Assembly: GCA_943332855.1 (NCBI GenBank)
Contig: CALQRA010000011.1
Coordinates: forward strand, 1 to 46,309
DNA length: 46,309 nt
Direction of reading: 5' to 3'
From: Candidatus Kuenenia stuttgartensis
GTDB taxonomy: Bacteria > Planctomycetota > Planctomycetia > Pirellulales > UBA1268
In this document: in pieces, positions 34,543 through 41,885 of the stretch
How the letters are laid out: the number at the start of each line of letters is the position of its first letter
How positions within the stretch are numbered: position 1 is the first letter of the stretch
The notes under the pieces: model-generated
Database searches by the model: none
What the model was told of the DNA's origin: nothing
The model's input: the letters and a program-made list of their open reading frames with translations, nothing else
Made by a program: the position numbers and the translations under genes

Positions 34543-35493
34543 TCACGGTCGAGGCGGAAGGATGGCCCGGATGAAAAACTCTCCCCGCCCGCCGCCGATC
34601 GTGTCGCCGTGCCAGTGGTTCCAACGCTCTTCGGCCCAGCGGCCGAGGGGAACCGTCGGCCCCCGATGGGACTCCCCTCCGGCGGCCCGGAACCCAACCG
34701 CTGCCAGGCGGCGCTCGAGCAGCGCGAGAAAGGGGGGAGACCAGGTCCCGCCAGGGAGAAACGTCGGCCCAGGGGTGGGAGGAACGCCCAGCGCGATGAT
34801 CGACCCGCGCCGCATCCCCAGCCCGGCGTGACGGCCGAGTCTGCCGGCCACGAGGAGCGTGCCGGCCCGCAGTTCGAGGCCGGCGCCGACGCCGCAATCG
34901 CCTCCGATGGCCACGATCCCCCGGCGCATCCGGGCGGCCGCGAGGCGTCCGACGCAGCCCTCGATCACCACCAGCCCTCCGGTCATTCCCTGCGATTGGC
35001 CGGGGAGGGCCGCTGCGGCGTCGTCGCCGGCATCCCCTTCGATCCGAACGATGCCCCCGCTGATGCCGGCGGCGAGCCACTGCCCCGCCGATCCGGCGAC
35101 CACCAATTCGCCCCCTGTCATTCCGGTGGCGGCCCGGTGGCCGACGCCACCGGTGACCTCGATCCGGCCCGAGCCCATCCCTGCGCCGAGGTTGTCGACC
35201 CGCGAGAAGTCGCCGAGGCAGTCGATCCGTCCGTCGGGAGCGAGGTTGCCCGAGACCATGAACGCCGCGGCGAGCGGCAGGGACTGGCCGTCGACGGCGA
35301 TCGTGATTCGTTCGATCGCTGCCAGGTCGTGCCCCGCCAGCCGATCGGGCGTGACGCCGGCGAGATCGACGGTGGCAGTGGTGGGGAGGCCGTGACGCGG
35401 CCGGAGGACGAGCGGCACCGACAGAATCCCTCGCTGGGGGAAGCGAACGGGGCCCGCGGGAGGGGAATCCCGTTGGCCCGACGCTTCCATCAT
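34543..35493 (-). CDS. fhcC: Formylmethanofuran dehydrogenase subunit C-like protein (FhcC/FwdC)
   Basis: The 316-residue protein is a right-handed beta-helix of G-rich repeats: [58 protein letters not shown] and [19 protein letters not shown]. This is the pattern of FwdC/FhcC and the related glutamate synthase C-terminal domain. In bacteria with tetrahydromethanopterin-linked C1 transfer, FhcC is part of the formyltransferase/hydrolase complex that releases formate. The N-terminal [14 protein letters not shown] also fits FhcC. The partner subunits A, B and D are not in this window. Start ATG 35493 is chosen; GTG 35505 and ATG 35490 are alternatives. It is unlikely to be the glutamate synthase domain, since no other glutamate synthase sequence is attached. 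Confidence 0.78.
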   Translation of the reverse strand: MMEASGQRDSPPAGPVRFPQRGILSVPLVLRPRHGLPTTATVDLAGVTPDRLAGHDLAAIERITIAVDGQSLPLAAAFMVSGNLAPDGRIDCLGDFSRVDNLGAGMGSGRIEVTGGVGHRAATGMTGGELVVAGSAGQWLAAGISGGIVRIEGDAGDDAAAALPGQSQGMTGGLVVIEGCVGRLAAARMRRGIVAIGGDCGVGAGLELRAGTLLVAGRLGRHAGLGMRRGSIIALGVPPTPGPTFLPGGTWSPPFLALLERRLAAVGFRAAGGESHRGPTVPLGRWAEERWNHWHGDTIGGGRGEFFIRAILPPRP

Positions 35494-35541
35494 ACCGCCC
35501 CGCACCGCCAGCCGACGGATCGGGCTGGTGGCTCCAGCCGG

Positions 35542-36057
35542 TCAGGCGCCACGGACCTCCACCTTCCGCGGCTGGCAGGCCGCCAGCTTTGGGCAGACGA
35601 CCGTCAGCACACCGTCGACGAGACGGGCTTCGACTCGTTGGGAATCGACCGAGTCCGGGAGCGTGATCCGCCGCTCGAAGGCGCCGGTGCCCCGCTCCCG
35701 CAGAAGCCAGACGACCTTCTCGCCGGTCGGCGCGGCCGTCGGCTGTTCCCCAGTGGCCCCGTTGGCCTCATTGGACGCTTCGGTGGTGGCGTCGGCGCCG
35801 GGCCGCGATCCCTTCAGCACGAGGCAGTCGCCGGCTACCGAGATGTCGACATCGCTCACGCCGATGCCGGGGAGCTCCGCCTCCAGAGTGAACGCAGCGT
35901 CGGTCTCGCGGAGATTGACAGCGGGGAAGACGCGCTCTTCCGACCGCGGCCCCCAACCGTGGAGTGGCGGGGCGGTGACGAGCGCGGTCCAGAGTCGATC
36001 GATTTCGTCCCGCAGTTCATCGAGCGGGAGCGCGAAGCCGGGGCGGTATGCAGGCAT
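35542..36057 (-). CDS. Small heat shock protein (Hsp20/alpha-crystallin)
   Basis: An ATP-independent holdase. The 171-residue protein has the alpha-crystallin core: AVNLRETDAAFTLEAELPGI, VSDVDISVAGDCLVLKG, GAFERRITLPDSVDSQRVEA and LVDGVLTVVCPK. An insertion of about 20 residues rich in Ala, Thr, Asn and Glu interrupts the core between LVLKG and the WLLRERG strand, longer than the usual loop. ATG 36057 has GGAGG 8 bases upstream. It lies 48 bases upstream of fhcC on the same strand and may be co-transcribed. No CIRCE element was found upstream. Confidence 0.9.
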   Translation of the reverse strand: MPAYRPGFALPLDELRDEIDRLWTALVTAPPLHGWGPRSEERVFPAVNLRETDAAFTLEAELPGIGVSDVDISVAGDCLVLKGSRPGADATTEASNEANGATGEQPTAAPTGEKVVWLLRERGTGAFERRITLPDSVDSQRVEARLVDGVLTVVCPKLAACQPRKVEVRGA

Positions 36058-36446
36058 GGGGAACTCCTCCAAAGGCTGGGATGGAAGGTAGAGAGGCTGA
36101 GATGGAAAGGGGTGGATGTTCGCCCCGTTGCCGCGGTGGCCAGCTGCGACGGGGGCTCGTAAGAAAAGAAGAAGCAAAGAGCGTGCCGATGGTTCGCCTG
36201 CCGGCGCTCGAGTCCCCAGGACAGCGGTTTTCTGGCCGCGGGCGGGGGAATCGGAGCGTGGCGCGGCAAGCTGTGGCGGTGGTTCCGCGAGTGCCGGCTG
36301 TCAGCTTGGCAGAGGGCGAAAGTGGCTCCCCGGGGGGCTGGTGGCGAGTTGTGGGGAGGGGTGGATTCCCTATACTGCGACCGCCGTCCACAAACCTGAA
36401 TGACGCGCGATCGGCTGCGTCGACTTTCCGTTGCCATGGGACCCTC
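36058..36446. other. Divergent intergenic region between hsp20 and the dehydratase gene
   Basis: 389 bases without a convincing gene. The right end holds the predicted promoter at 36349-36376. On the hsp20 side I see a purine-rich leader (GGATGGAAGG, GAGATGGAAAGG) but no clear heat-shock promoter or CIRCE inverted repeat. Confidence 0.5.
36349..36376 (+). promoter_or_regulatory. Predicted promoter of first dehydratase gene
   Basis: TTGTGG at 36349-36354, a 16-base spacer, and TATACT at 36371-36376 (5/6 match), about 70 bases before ATG 36447. Confidence 0.5.
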
Positions 36447-37061
36447 ATGCGTTTCACTCTGCTCGACCGCGTGACCGCCATCGACCCCGGCAAGAGCATC
36501 ACGGCGATCAAGACGCTGACGCTCTCGGAGGAATACCTCGCGGATCATTTCCCGCGATTCCCCGTCATGCCGGGCGTGCTGATGCTCGAGTCGATGACCC
36601 AAGCCGCGGCCTGGACAATCCGGCTCGGGGAGGACTTCGCCCACGCGATCGTCGTTCTGCGGTCGGCAAAGAACGTCAAATACGGAGATTTCGTCGAGCC
36701 GGGCAAGGTGCTCACGGTGACCGCCGAGGTCCTCTCCCAGGACGAGACGACGACGAAGATCAAGGCCACCGGCACCGTCGGCGGCCGCACGAGCCTTACC
36801 GCCCGGCTGACGCTCGAACGCTACAACCTCGCCGATCGGGTGGCCCACGGCGACGCCCTCGATGCCCGGGTGCGCGGTGAGATGCGGAAGTTGTGGGCGA
36901 TTCTCCATCCCGCCGGGCGCGGGGTCGGGGCCGCACGGCCGGTCGTCTACGGCGCCGCTGTGGGCCCAGCGGCCGGGCCGCTGTCGCTCTCGGGGGCCGG
37001 CTCCCGGACGGGGGTGACGGTCACCCCTCCGGGCGATGTCGCGCCGCTGGCGGGGCGTTGA
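36447..37061 (+). CDS. FabZ-like 3-hydroxyacyl-ACP dehydratase, extended C-terminus
   Basis: A hotdog-fold dehydratase that would remove water from 3-hydroxyacyl-ACP. The active-site pattern is intact: DHFPRFPVMPGVLMLESMTQ with H34 and E48. The hotdog domain ends near residue 150 (LTARLTLERYNLAD); about 50 more residues are Ala/Gly/Pro-rich and probably disordered. The gene lies with an ACP, a second dehydratase and a ketoacyl synthase on the same strand, so it probably serves a dedicated acyl chain. A hairpin with a T-run (37186-37225) downstream suggests it can be transcribed separately. A 19-bp repeat array begins about 5 bases after its stop. Confidence 0.82.
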   Translation: MRFTLLDRVTAIDPGKSITAIKTLTLSEEYLADHFPRFPVMPGVLMLESMTQAAAWTIRLGEDFAHAIVVLRSAKNVKYGDFVEPGKVLTVTAEVLSQDETTTKIKATGTVGGRTSLTARLTLERYNLADRVAHGDALDARVRGEMRKLWAILHPAGRGVGAARPVVYGAAVGPAAGPLSLSGAGSRTGVTVTPPGDVAPLAGR

Positions 37062-37065
37062 CCAG

Positions 37066-37179
37066 CCTCCGCGTGGCTTTCCCGGCTCCCCGTGGCTTTC
37101 CCGGCTTCCCGTGGCTTTCCCGCCTCCGCGTGGCTTTCCCGCCTCCGCGTGGCTTTCCCGCCTCCGCGTGGCTTCCCGG
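37066..37179. repeat. 19-bp tandem repeat, six copies
   Basis: GTGGCTTTCCC recurs at 37073, 37092, 37111, 37130 and 37149 at an exact 19-base period, and as GTGGCTTCCC at 37168. The consensus unit is CCTCCGCGTGGCTTTCCCG; copies 2 and 3 differ at a few bases. The array starts right after the stop of the first dehydratase gene. Confidence 0.95.
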
Positions 37180-37185
37180 TCTGTC

Positions 37186-37225
37186 GGGGAAGCGTGGTTC
37201 GCGCCGACCCTTCCCCCCGTTTTTT
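37186..37225 (+). terminator. Possible intrinsic terminator after first dehydratase
   Basis: GGGGAAG (37186-37192) pairs with CTTCCCC (37210-37216); six T residues follow at 37220-37225. The loop is long (17 bases) and has weak internal pairing. Confidence 0.5.
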
Positions 37226-37451
37226 GCCAGAAAACAGTCGCCTCGCGGTGGTGCGGTCGGCCCGGTCTCGGGGTCGCTCAACGCCGGTATTCAGGGCAGG
37301 CTCGAGTCTGCGTGCCTCCGCGTCGTCGGGGTTGAATTTGCCGATTGGGCAAAATCCCCACCCTTTCCGGGTTTCCACGGCGGCAGCATCTCATTAAAAC
37401 CTGTGGTGGTTACGCCGACGCCCCATTCCCCGTTTCCAAGGTGACACGTCG
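37226..37451. other. Leader region of the ACP operon
   Basis: No gene recognised. It contains an operator-like dyad TTTGCC-GATTG-GGCAAA (37337-37353) about 100 bases before the ACP start; no confident promoter boxes were found. Confidence 0.4.
37337..37353. promoter_or_regulatory. Operator-like inverted repeat upstream of ACP gene
   Basis: A perfect 6-bp dyad TTTGCC/GGCAAA around GATTG. It could bind a dimeric regulator of the ACP operon; no regulator gene is adjacent. Confidence 0.35.
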
Positions 37452-37838
37452 ATGCCGTCCCGCGATGAAATCTTCGAGAAGGTCAAGACCGCGCTGGTCG
37501 ATGCCCTCGGTGTCGATGACGACGAAGTGACTCCCGGCGCGACGATGGTCGGTGATCTGGGAGCCGAATCAATCGACTTCCTCGACATCGTCTTTCGCCT
37601 CGAGAAGTCGTTCGGCATCAAGATCCCGCGGGGTGAACTGTTCCCCGAGGATGTCCTTTCGAGCACGGAGTTCGTCTTCAACGGGAAGGTGAACGCCGCC
37701 GGAATGGCCGCGCTCAAGGCCCGGATGCCGTTTTACGATTTGACGAACTTCGAGCAAAATCCGAGCGTGCAGAACTTCCCCAACATGCTCACCGTCGAGG
37801 ACATGGTCCGCTACGTGCAGAGCAAAGTGGGCCATTGA
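37452..37838 (+). CDS. Acyl carrier protein
   Basis: Carries growing acyl chains on a 4'-phosphopantetheine arm. The 128-residue protein has the attachment motif GAESIDFLD with S40, preceded by helix I (EIFEKVKTALVDALGVDDD) and followed by FRLEKSFGIKIPRGELFP. It is longer than the usual 75-90 residues because of an insertion (NAAGMAALKARMPFYDL and neighbours) before the last helix LTVEDMVRYVQSK. This is not the housekeeping AcpP type (which has DSLD). Dehydratase and ketoacyl-synthase genes follow at gaps of 97 and 70 bases. Confidence 0.88.
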   Translation: MPSRDEIFEKVKTALVDALGVDDDEVTPGATMVGDLGAESIDFLDIVFRLEKSFGIKIPRGELFPEDVLSSTEFVFNGKVNAAGMAALKARMPFYDLTNFEQNPSVQNFPNMLTVEDMVRYVQSKVGH

Positions 37839-37935
37839 CGACTCTCCCGATGCGCTCGTCCCACGGTGCGGCGGGGTTGTTTCCCGCCGCCGAATGCCCT
37901 CCCCTGCGGTGACCGGCCTCCCGGCATAGCTCTCC

Positions 37936-38436
37936 ATGCGCTGGTTTTGGATCGACCGGTTCGATGAGTTTGTCCGCAACCGTCACGCGGTGGCGGTGAA
38001 GAACGTCTCGCTGGCGGAGGAGCACCTCCACGACCATTTCCCCGGCGCGGCCCTGATGCCCAACTCGCTCATCGTCGAGGGGATGGCGCAGACGGCGGGG
38101 CTGCTCGTGGCCGATGCCATTGATTACAACCGCCGCGTCGTGCTCGCCAAGGTGGCGGGGGCGGAGTTCTATTTCGATGCCGTTCCCGGCGACACGATCC
38201 GCTTCCGGGCGGAGATCCTCGATCTGAAGCCGGCGGGCTCGTTCACGAAGGTCTCGAGCACCGTCGACGAGCGGTTGCAGGGGGAGGCAGAGCTTTTCTT
38301 CGCCCATCTCGAGCCGGGTGAGGGGGTGCCGAAGCTCTTCGAGCCGGAGGAACTCCTCAAGTGGCTCGATCAGATGCACATCTACGACATCGGCCGCGAC
38401 GAGTCGGGGCAACCGCTCCAGCGGCCCGATTGGTGA
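37936..38436 (+). CDS. FabZ/FabA-like hydroxyacyl-ACP dehydratase
   Basis: The 166-residue hotdog protein begins MRWFWIDRFDEFV and has the active site DHFPGAALMPNSLIVEGMAQ with H34 and E48, the same positions as in the first dehydratase of the cluster. The usual PG(V/T) is PN-S here. The C-terminal FEPEELLKWLDQMHIYDIG is unlike housekeeping FabZ. It probably accepts chains on the adjacent ACP. Two dehydratases in one cluster, with no ketoreductase, could mean one is specialised or has a thioesterase-like role; the retained H/E pair argues for dehydration. Confidence 0.82.
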   Translation: MRWFWIDRFDEFVRNRHAVAVKNVSLAEEHLHDHFPGAALMPNSLIVEGMAQTAGLLVADAIDYNRRVVLAKVAGAEFYFDAVPGDTIRFRAEILDLKPAGSFTKVSSTVDERLQGEAELFFAHLEPGEGVPKLFEPEELLKWLDQMHIYDIGRDESGQPLQRPDW

Positions 38437-38506
38437 GCGGGCCCGACCGGCCCGGCGGCGGGAATGCCCGTGCCGGGAGGTGCGGGGGGTGACAGGAGAA
38501 GTCGAC

Positions 38507-39838
38507 ATGGAATCCGGGGCAGGGAGCGCTGGCAGCGTGGTGCACGATCCCAACCGGCGGCGCGTCGTGATTACCGGGATCGGCTGCGTGACGCCGCTCG
38601 GCGTTCGCGTCGAGGAACTGTGGGCGAATCTCAAGATTGGGGCTTCGGGGGTCGGCTGGACGACCGTCTTCGACGCCTCACGTTTCCCCACGAAGATCTC
38701 CGCCGAGGTCCGCGACTGGACGATCGCCGACGAAGGCGAGCCGATCGAACGCTGGCAGCACTGTGGCCGCCACACCCGCTTTGCGGCCGGCGCGGCGCTT
38801 CAGGCGATGCGCGACGCCGGCTTGCCCAACGGCCTCGAATCCGACCCGACGCGGATGGGGGTCTACCTCGGCAGTGGCGAGGGACAGCAAGATTTCGACT
38901 CCTTCACGAAGATGATGGCCATGTCGATTGAGGGGGGCACCCTCGACGTCGCCAAGTTCACGCGGATCGGCCTCGAGACGCTCCATCCGCTCTCCGAAGT
39001 GGAGCAGGAGCCGAACATGCCGGCGGGGCATCTCGCCGCGATGTTCAACGCCAATGGCCCGAACCTCAACTGCCTCACCGCCTGTGCCGCCTCGAGTCAG
39101 GCGATCGGCGAGGCGGTCGAGCTCGTCCGCCGCGGCGAGGCCGACGTGATGCTGTCGGGGGGCACGCACAGCATGATCCACCCCTTCGGCGTCACCGGCT
39201 TCAATCTCCTCACCGCCCTCTCGACGCGCAACGATGATCCGACCAAGGCGAGCCGGCCGTTCGACAACGAGCGCGACGGGTTTGTTCTCGGCGAGGGGGC
39301 GGCGATGGTGGTGCTCGAAGAGCTCGAGCATGCCAAGCGCCGTGGGGCAAAGATCCATGGCGAGCTCCTCGGCTACGGCTCGACCGCCGATGCCTACCGG
39401 ATCACCGACACCCACCCGGAAGGGCGCGGGGCGAGCGCCTGCATCCGCATGGCCCTGGCCGATGCGGGGATCGGCGCCGACACCATCGACTACATCAACG
39501 CCCACGGCACGAGCACCGACGTCAACGACAAGGTCGAGACGCTCGCGATCAAGACGGTCTTCGGTGAGCGCGCCTACAAGATCCCGGTGTCGAGCACGAA
39601 GAGCATGATGGGGCACTTAATTGCCGCGGCCGGGGCCACTGAATTGATCGTCTGCCTCCTTGCCATCCGCGACGGGATTGTTCCCCCGACGATCAACTAC
39701 GAGAATCCCGACCCGAACTGCGATCTCGACTACGTGCCGAACGTCGCCCGTGTCGCCCGCTGCGAACGAGCCCTCTCCAACAGCTTCGGCTTCGGCGGCC
39801 AGAACATCTCCCTCGTCGTCGGCCGCTACACCGGCTGA
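38507..39838 (+). CDS. Beta-ketoacyl-ACP synthase (KAS I/II type)
   Basis: A condensing enzyme that elongates acyl-ACP with malonyl-ACP. The 443-residue thiolase-fold protein has RRVVITGIGCVTPLG at the start, the nucleophile in LTACAASSQAIGEA (C193), NAHGTSTDVNDKVET with H333 and STKSMMGHLIAAAGATE with H370, the full Cys-His-His triad. The phenylalanine gate region is SFGFGGQN. AGGAGAA precedes ATG 38507. It is probably in one operon with the ACP and second dehydratase. It may initiate or extend an unusual lipid rather than the main membrane fatty acids, since no fabD, fabG or fabH is nearby. Confidence 0.92.
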   Translation: MESGAGSAGSVVHDPNRRRVVITGIGCVTPLGVRVEELWANLKIGASGVGWTTVFDASRFPTKISAEVRDWTIADEGEPIERWQHCGRHTRFAAGAALQAMRDAGLPNGLESDPTRMGVYLGSGEGQQDFDSFTKMMAMSIEGGTLDVAKFTRIGLETLHPLSEVEQEPNMPAGHLAAMFNANGPNLNCLTACAASSQAIGEAVELVRRGEADVMLSGGTHSMIHPFGVTGFNLLTALSTRNDDPTKASRPFDNERDGFVLGEGAAMVVLEELEHAKRRGAKIHGELLGYGSTADAYRITDTHPEGRGASACIRMALADAGIGADTIDYINAHGTSTDVNDKVETLAIKTVFGERAYKIPVSSTKSMMGHLIAAAGATELIVCLLAIRDGIVPPTINYENPDPNCDLDYVPNVARVARCERALSNSFGFGGQNISLVVGRYTG

Positions 39839-39869
39839 CGCTTCAGAGAGTTGCCCTGTTGGTGGCGGG

Positions 39870-40200
39870 CCTGTCGGTGATCCTTCGCCGGGGCCGGCAA
39901 AAGTTTCGTCGTTCCTCGGAGGCACCTCGTCACTCCTCAAGCGTTCGCCGATCCCCGCCTCGCCTGAGCGCTGGCAAAGAAGTGCCACCCGAAACCACGT
40001 TTGAGCCCGAACGCTCCGTGGCGGGACGGTGGGGTTCTAGCCTGTGGGTGATTCGTCGTCGGGGCCGGCAAAAGTTTCGTCGTTTCTCGGAGGCACCTCG
40101 TCACTCCTCAAGCGTTCGCCGATCCCCTCCTCGCCTGAGCGCTGGCAAAGAAGTGCCCCCCGAAGCCACGTTTGAGCCTGAACGCTGGGTGGCGGGTCGG
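39870..40200. repeat. 171-bp direct repeat, two copies
   Basis: A block of about 160 matching bases starts at 39870 and again at 40041 (period 171). By hand alignment I count about 12 mismatches and no gaps. It includes the conserved segment TCGGAGGCACCTCGTCACTC and the segment CTGAGCGCTGGCAAAGAAGT. The interval 39839-40251, between the convergent KAS and glycosyltransferase genes, holds no other feature. The 171-bp period is a multiple of three, but I see no gene across it. Confidence 0.85.
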
Positions 40201-40251
40201 AGTGAGCGTCCGGCGGCGGGGCACGGGCGACCCCGAAGCCAAGCCTGGCTT

Positions 40252-41331
40252 TCAGCCGGGCCGGCGGCGGATCGCTGCTGTCGCCAGTCGGCGGGCGAGG
40301 GCCGGATCGGCGGCGGCCGCCTTCGCCAGGGATCGCATCGCTCCGAGGCGGTCGCCACGCGCGAGGAGCCCGCGGCCGGTGAGCCAGTCGTGGGCGGCCT
40401 GCCAGCGGCGCGGGTCGGCTGCGGCTGTCCAGTGTTCGTCGAGGAGGGCAATCTCGCGCTCGGCCCGCTCGGGTGAGCCGGTGGCGGCGAGGACCTGCTC
40501 CGCCCTGCCGAGGGCGGCGCTGCGCACCTGGGCGACGATGTCGGCGACCCGGATGCCGAGGCGATCGGCGGTGGCCCGATCGGCACTGCCGCCGTCGAGC
40601 GGATCGGGGTGGCCGGAGCGGCGCGCAGCGGCGGCGGCGCGGACGACGAGCGTCGCCACCGCCACCTTCTCGTCGCGGGCTGAGGAAAACTGCCCGTCGT
40701 GGAGTCGGTAGTCGAGGAGGGCGGCGGGGAGATTGGCGAGATCGTGGTGCTCGGCAAGCCGCAGCCAGAGGTCGTAGTCTTCGACGTACGACTGCGGCCG
40801 GTAGCCACCGACGGCGCGGACGGCCTCGCGGCGGAGCATGACGGTGGGGTGGGCCAGCGGCGGCGCGACGGGGAGGAAACGCCGGCAAGCTTCTGGCGAG
40901 AGCGGGAGCCGGCTCTCGATCGCGGTGGCCCGGCCATCGACGAGGAGCCGCGTCTGCGTGCCGAGCGCGGCCACGGTCGGGTGGCGTTCCAGGAAGGCGA
41001 GCTGGCGGGCGAGCCTGTCGGGATGGGAAACATCGTCGGCGTTCATCAGCGCCACGATTCCCGAACGGGCCCGCTCGATCCCCTCCTGAAGCGTCGCGGC
41101 GAGGCCGCGATTGGGGCGGCTGGTGACCGTGATCCGGCCGTCGCGGCGGGCGAAGTCATCGAGGCGTTGCCGCGAGTTGTCGGTCGAGCCGTCGTCGATC
41201 GCGAGTAGCTCCCAGTCGGCAAGCGTCTGCGCCCGGATGCTCTCCACGGCGGCAGCGAGGTAATCCCCGGCATTCCACACTGGGAGCACGACGGTGACGC
41301 GCGGCTGGTCGGGGGGGGAGGAAGCGGTCAT
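40252..41331 (-). CDS. Glycosyltransferase family 2 (GT-A fold)
   Basis: An inverting glycosyltransferase that would add a sugar from a nucleotide donor. The 359-residue protein has VTVVLPVWNAGDYLAAAVES, the donor-binding LLAIDDGSTDNSRQRL, the DxD-type IVALMNADDVSHPDRLARQL, and the acceptor-region SYVEDYDLWLRLAEHHD. The C-terminal 130 residues are Ala/Arg-rich and helical. It stands alone on the minus strand between the KAS cluster and the YtrA operon. The acceptor is unknown; lipid or polysaccharide glycosylation is possible. Confidence 0.88.
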   Translation of the reverse strand: MTASSPPDQPRVTVVLPVWNAGDYLAAAVESIRAQTLADWELLAIDDGSTDNSRQRLDDFARRDGRITVTSRPNRGLAATLQEGIERARSGIVALMNADDVSHPDRLARQLAFLERHPTVAALGTQTRLLVDGRATAIESRLPLSPEACRRFLPVAPPLAHPTVMLRREAVRAVGGYRPQSYVEDYDLWLRLAEHHDLANLPAALLDYRLHDGQFSSARDEKVAVATLVVRAAAAARRSGHPDPLDGGSADRATADRLGIRVADIVAQVRSAALGRAEQVLAATGSPERAEREIALLDEHWTAAADPRRWQAAHDWLTGRGLLARGDRLGAMRSLAKAAAADPALARRLATAAIRRRPG

Positions 41332-41410
41332 GCCGAAAGCCTACCACCCCCCGGTCGTCGCCCCGCCCGGCGGTTTCGTCGATCAGAGGGGGAGCTGGGG
41401 AAACGTCCGC

Positions 41411-41439
41411 TTGACGTCGGAGCGGGGTTGGTGTATTAG
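41411..41439 (+). promoter_or_regulatory. Predicted promoter of the regulator-ABC operon
   Basis: TTGACG at 41411-41416, a 17-base spacer, and TATTAG at 41434-41439. The -10 region lies inside the 22-bp operator, so binding there would block RNA polymerase. Confidence 0.55.
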
Positions 41440-41452
41440 TATATTAATACAC
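41431..41452. promoter_or_regulatory. Operator-like perfect dyad for the GntR/YtrA regulator
   Basis: GTGTATTA (41431-41438) and TAATACAC (41445-41452) are exact reverse complements around the 6-base centre GTATAT. This is the only such A/T-rich stretch in the neighbourhood and it ends 31 bases before the regulator's start. GntR-family dimers bind dyads of this kind. Autoregulation of the operon is the natural inference. Confidence 0.65.
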
Positions 41453-41483
41453 ATGCGAGCCGGGCCCAGGCCCGGAGTGACAA

Positions 41484-41885
41484 TTGTCCCAGCCTCCTCC
41501 GATCTTCGTCGTCCATCCGTCGTCGGGCGTGCCGATCTACCGGCAGCTTGCCGATCAGGTCGAGGCGCTCGTGGCGGGGGGGAGGCTCCGCCCCGGCGAC
41601 ACGGTGCCGAGCGTCCGCCAGGTGGCGGCGGCGCTGGGGATCAACCCGATGACGGTCTCAAAGGCCTGGAGCCGGCTCGAGTCCGACGGCGTCCTCGAGC
41701 GCGATCGGGGGCGGGGGATGGTGGTGGCCGTGCCGCGCGATCGGGAGGCGGGGAGCCTGGCTGAGCGGAAGGCGCAGGTCCGACCGCTTGTCGATCAGGC
41801 GGTGGTTCGTGGGCTGCAACTCGGGCTCACCCCGGCGCAGCTCCAGGCGGTGATGAAAACGTCCCTCGAGGAGAAGCTGCCATGA
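41484..41885 (+). CDS. GntR-family regulator, YtrA subfamily
   Basis: The 133-residue DNA-binding protein has only the winged-helix domain and a short C-terminal dimerisation segment, as in the YtrA subfamily that commonly governs ABC-transporter operons. The HTH is GVPIYRQLADQVEALVAGG, then SVRQVAAALGINPMTVSKAW with wing GVLERDRGRGMVV. The start is TTG 41484, with GGAG 6 bases upstream. Its stop overlaps the ATPase start (ATGA). A perfect dyad just upstream is a likely autoregulatory site. The inducer is unknown; in other bacteria these regulators respond to cell-envelope stress or antimicrobial compounds. Confidence 0.9.
   Translation: MSQPPPIFVVHPSSGVPIYRQLADQVEALVAGGRLRPGDTVPSVRQVAAALGINPMTVSKAWSRLESDGVLERDRGRGMVVAVPRDREAGSLAERKAQVRPLVDQAVVRGLQLGLTPAQLQAVMKTSLEEKLP

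Noticed and set aside
36058..36446. CIRCE or sigma32-type control of hsp20
   Set aside because: I looked for a GCACTC/GAGTGC inverted repeat and CTTGAA/CCCCAT boxes; only isolated half matches occur.
39617..40888. Minus-strand frames across the 171-bp repeats encoding a repeated LRSDEVPPRNDETFAGP peptide
   Set aside because: The repetition reflects the DNA duplication. There is no ribosome binding site, the frames run into the glycosyltransferase gene in another frame, and composition is not gene-like.
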